This document shows, piece by piece, positions 6,510 to 8,636 of a stretch of DNA of 8,636 nucleotides. A program made the translations under genes and the position numbers. The stretch is taken from the NCBI GenBank assembly GCA_003550445.1, contig PUKG01000017.1:1-8636 (forward strand). The letters run 5' to 3'. A model generated the notes under the pieces. That model saw only the letters and a program-made list of their open reading frames with translations, did no database searches and had not been told where the DNA came from. This stretch comes from Halobacteroidaceae bacterium (GTDB lineage: Bacteria; Bacillota; Halanaerobiia; B1SED10-174). Numbering within the stretch: the stretch's first letter is position 1; every line of letters begins with the position of its first letter.

Positions 6510-7259
6510 ATGATAAAGAAATTTAAACCAAAAAAATCCAAACCCCAACCAAAAAACTTTGTCGACCACCTGGAGGAAGTCCGACGCCGCCTTTTTATTA
6601 TTGTCGGGGTGCTGATCATAGGAACCGTTGCTGTTTTTCCCTTCGCTGATAGGATCCTTCTATTTTTACTGGCTCCCCTGGGAGAACAGCAGCTAATCTA
6701 CACCTCTCCTCCTGAAGCCTTTCTGGCAAATATTAAGCTTGCCTTTACGGGGGGAATCCTGATCACATCTCCAATTATAATTTATCAAATCATGGCTTTT
6801 ATAGGTCCCGCCCTGTACAAAAAAGAACGCCGCCTCTTTTACCCCTTTATCGCCGGCATGTACTTTCTTTTCCTTTTGGGTGTAACCTTTGCTTATACAA
6901 CGGTAATTCCTTTTACCCTTAATTTCTTCCTTCGTTTTGCAGGCCAGGACCTGGCTCCTCTTTTTACAATTTCCAGCTATATCTCTTTTAACACCAACCT
7001 TCTCCTGGTTTTTGGCTTAACTTTTCAAACACCCCTTGCCTTTTTACTCCTGGGCTTATTAAATATTGTTAACGTCCCTCTATTAAGCCGGATTAGAAAG
7101 TTTGCCTTCCTGGCAATCGTTATTATAGCTGCAGTAATTACTCCCCCTGACGGAATATCTCAAATCCTTGTGGCCCTGCCCCTTATTCTTCTCTACGAAG
7201 TCGGAATCCTTCTTGTTCGTCTGGTTCACCGTAAAAGGGTTCGGGAAGAAGAGAGTTAA
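6510..7259 (+). CDS. tatC: Twin-arginine translocase subunit TatC
   Basis: TatC is the membrane receptor that recognises twin-arginine signal peptides of folded exported proteins. The 249-residue product has six hydrophobic segments and the family landmarks: HLEEVRRR at 20-27 (signal-peptide contact region), TSPPEAF at 65-71 in the first periplasmic loop, FIGPALYKKERR at 97-108, FAYTTVIP at 127-134 and TPPDGISQ at 211-218 near the last segment. The first 15 residues form a lysine/proline-rich extension before the conserved domain. In the fifth segment the motif reads FQTP with Q173 where many homologues, including E. coli, have glutamate. AGGA (6499-6502) lies 7 nt before the ATG. No tatA is next to it in this window, unlike many Bacillota. 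Its 3' end overlaps a minus-strand small gene by 77 nt. Confidence 0.97.
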   Translation: MIKKFKPKKSKPQPKNFVDHLEEVRRRLFIIVGVLIIGTVAVFPFADRILLFLLAPLGEQQLIYTSPPEAFLANIKLAFTGGILITSPIIIYQIMAFIGPALYKKERRLFYPFIAGMYFLFLLGVTFAYTTVIPFTLNFFLRFAGQDLAPLFTISSYISFNTNLLLVFGLTFQTPLAFLLLGLLNIVNVPLLSRIRKFAFLAIVIIAAVITPPDGISQILVALPLILLYEVGILLVRLVHRKRVREEES

Positions 7260-7425
7260 AATCTTCACCGGGATCAAGGAAAAGGTCCTCTGAATCCCAT
7301 AACTGGATTACTTCACCCCCATCTCCCATCCGGTGGAGAAGATAGTAACCCCAGATAATTAAATTGGCAATAATTAAGAAGACTAAAGCGGCCAGGAGCA
7401 GGCCGCCTTTTTTATTATTATCCAT
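7183..7425 (-). CDS. Small single-pass membrane protein of unknown function
   Basis: I do not recognise this 80-residue protein. It has a short polar, lysine-bearing N terminus (KK at 5-6), one strong hydrophobic segment at about 8-30 (LLLAALVFLIIANLIIWGYYLL), then a tail rich in aspartate and glutamate with few basic residues until RLRREE at the end. It looks like a small membrane-anchored accessory protein. Support for it being real: GGAGG (7437-7441) sits 11 nt upstream within the last codons of the amidohydrolase gene, the gap to that gene's stop is 6 nt, and the hydrophobic-then-acidic pattern is coherent. It is probably co-transcribed and perhaps translationally coupled with the amidohydrolase. 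Its last 77 nt are antisense to the end of tatC, and the probable tatC terminator lies in its first codons. Confidence 0.7.
   Translation of the reverse strand: MDNNKKGGLLLAALVFLIIANLIIWGYYLLHRMGDGGEVIQLWDSEDLFLDPGEDFNSLLPEPFYGEPDEQEGFRLRREE
7388..7413 (+). terminator. Rho-independent terminator of tatC, inside the opposing small gene
   Basis: GCGGCC, a 7-nt loop (7394-7400) and GGCCGC are followed by C and six T on the plus strand. It lies about 130 nt past the tatC stop. On the minus strand the same bases encode the KKGGLLLAAL segment of the small membrane protein, and no T-run follows there, so it should act only on plus-strand transcripts. Confidence 0.75.
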
Positions 7426-7431
7426 GATTTT

Positions 7432-8601
7432 TTATGCCTCCAACCCTGAACCTGCCTCAACCGCTCTTAGCAAGGCAGCAGTTCCATAGGGTAATGCCCT
7501 TTCGTCAATATCAAAACGGCCGTGGTGATGGGGAAACTCAAAATCCTTCCCACCCCCACCAAGGAAGAAAAATACCGAGGGAACCTTCCGGCAAAACTCA
7601 GCAAAATCTTCTGAAGGAAGTACAGGACCAAACCTTATTACCTCCTCAGGACCAAAAAGATCAACAAATTCCTTTTCCAGTTTTTTCGCTAATTCTCCGT
7701 CATTAATCAAAGGAGGTGCCGAGTTTAAAAGCTTATATTCCGTTTTAACTCCGTGGGCTTTTTCAATACTTTCCAGGAAATCTGCAAAGCGTTTTTTAAT
7801 AATTTCCCTTACTTCAGGAGAAAAGGTCCTAAAGGTCCCGTCAATCTCGACCTTTTCTGCCACGATATTCCCCTTTGTTCCCCCATTAATTTTCCCAAAA
7901 GTTAAAACATAGGATTCAACTGTAGGGACAACCCTGGTCAGGTTAGCCTGCAGACCATGGATTAAATCCGCTGCAGCAGCAACAGAATCCCTTCCTTCGT
8001 GAGGCATTGCACCGTGGGCAGCTTTCCCATTTATGGTAATGGAAAAATTGTCGGCAGAAGCCATAAAAACCCCGGGTTTTATCCCAATTTTCCCAAACTC
8101 CATTACCTGCCAGATATGAAGGCCAAAAACCGCTTCCACTTTCGGATTTTCCAAAACTCCCTCGGAAATCATTTTCCTGGCTCCACTTACAAGTTCTTCA
8201 GCAGGCTGGAAAATTAGCCTGACCCGGCCCTTCCACTTATCGGAGTTTTCAATTAAAAGTTTTGCTGCGCCAAGCAAAATTGCCATGTGGGCATCATGAC
8301 CACAGGCATGCATTGCCCCAGGGTGTTCTGAAGCAAAGGAATGACCGGTATCTTCTTCTACCGGCATTGCATCCATGTCAGCCCGAAGCCCAATGACAGG
8401 GCCAATTGGATCATCCGCTTCTATATCTGCAACCAGACCTGTTCCGGCATATCTTCTGGGCTTCAAACCCATTTCCTGAAGGATTTTTCCCAGGTGCGCC
8501 GCTGTTTTCTCCAGGTCAAAACCAAGTTCCGGAATTTTGTGGAACTCACGCCGCCAGTCTATTAGCTGCTGTTCAATTTCCCGCGATTTATCCAGCCACA
8601 T
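7432..8601 (-). CDS. M20D-family amidohydrolase (hippurate hydrolase / N-acyl amino acid deacylase type)
   Basis: A 389-residue metal-dependent hydrolase of usual length for the M20D group, which cleaves N-acyl or amide bonds of amino-acid conjugates (N-acetyl-diaminopimelate, hippurate, indole-acetyl amino acids). Visible metal and catalytic residues: HACGHDAH at 98-105 (C100 and H102, the cysteine being typical of this group), FQPAEE at 130-135 (catalytic and metal-binding glutamates), GLHIW at 159-163 (H161) and the PHHHGRFDIDE cluster at 357-367 near the C terminus. A dimerisation/lid domain occupies about 180-290, with the ITINGKAAHGAMPHEGRD motif. GGGAG lies 11 nt before the ATG. A cytoplasmic enzyme without signal peptide. 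The small membrane gene follows 6 nt later. The exact substrate is not determined; the deacetylase role in lysine synthesis is possible, but no dap genes are here. Confidence 0.92.
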   Translation of the reverse strand: MWLDKSREIEQQLIDWRREFHKIPELGFDLEKTAAHLGKILQEMGLKPRRYAGTGLVADIEADDPIGPVIGLRADMDAMPVEEDTGHSFASEHPGAMHACGHDAHMAILLGAAKLLIENSDKWKGRVRLIFQPAEELVSGARKMISEGVLENPKVEAVFGLHIWQVMEFGKIGIKPGVFMASADNFSITINGKAAHGAMPHEGRDSVAAAADLIHGLQANLTRVVPTVESYVLTFGKINGGTKGNIVAEKVEIDGTFRTFSPEVREIIKKRFADFLESIEKAHGVKTEYKLLNSAPPLINDGELAKKLEKEFVDLFGPEEVIRFGPVLPSEDFAEFCRKVPSVFFFLGGGGKDFEFPHHHGRFDIDERALPYGTAALLRAVEAGSGLEA

Positions 8602-8636
8602 TTTTAGCTACGCTCCCTTCGGTTTTTCTTTCAAAA

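Noticed and set aside
8602..8636. Possible end of an upstream minus-strand gene (frame ending KEKPKGA with TAG at 8610-8608, or another frame ending in the amidohydrolase start)
   Set aside because: Only 29-49 nt are visible, so no coding evidence can be given, though a 6-nt gap to the amidohydrolase would fit an operon.

Overview
The window looks like a chromosomal housekeeping segment of an anaerobic-type, Gram-positive bacterium (Bacillota, most likely a clostridial or syntrophomonad-like lineage). The grounds are the order tadA - SRP RNA - dnaX - ybaB, a long SRP RNA of about 275 nt with an Alu domain, strong AGGAGG-type ribosome binding sites, near-consensus sigma-A promoters and tRNA genes that encode their own CCA. 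Species cannot be named from the sequence alone. No IS element, prophage, CRISPR array or integration site is visible.

All genes except tatC lie on the minus strand. Reading in transcription order from the right edge: an M20D amidohydrolase (8601-7432) is followed six bases later by a small single-pass membrane protein with an acidic tail (7425-7183). tatC (6510-7259) is the only plus-strand gene. It converges on that small gene, overlaps its 3' end by 77 nt, and has its apparent terminator inside the small gene's start region. Divergent from tatC is a DUF318/ArsP-type permease (6305-5370) with a cysteine-rich cytoplasmic loop and a palindrome inside its promoter spacer. A YfcE-like metallophosphoesterase (5263-4547) follows from its own extended -10 promoter.

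Next comes tRNA-Arg(ACG) (4487-4411) with a promoter and an intrinsic terminator, then an NhaC-family Na+/H+ antiporter (4327-2957) starting just 33 bases past that terminator. A near-perfect promoter (TTGACA, 17-bp spacer, TACAAT) then starts a translation-centred unit: tadA (2832-2356), tRNA-Ser(CGA), tRNA-Ser(GGA) and the SRP RNA, ended by a GC-rich terminator. dnaX (1802-168) and the 5' part of ybaB (142-1) follow.

Functionally, the TadA enzyme and its classical substrate tRNA-Arg(ACG) are both encoded here. SRP RNA and TatC represent the two main protein-targeting routes; DnaX and YbaB belong to the conserved dnaX-ybaB-recR replication/recombination cluster. I see no clearly new multi-gene system. 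The points most worth a second look are the tadA stop codon inside a tRNA gene, tandem slippery heptamers in dnaX, terminators of stable RNAs placed directly before nhaC and dnaX, the palindrome-overlapped permease promoter, and the antisense tatC/small-protein arrangement.
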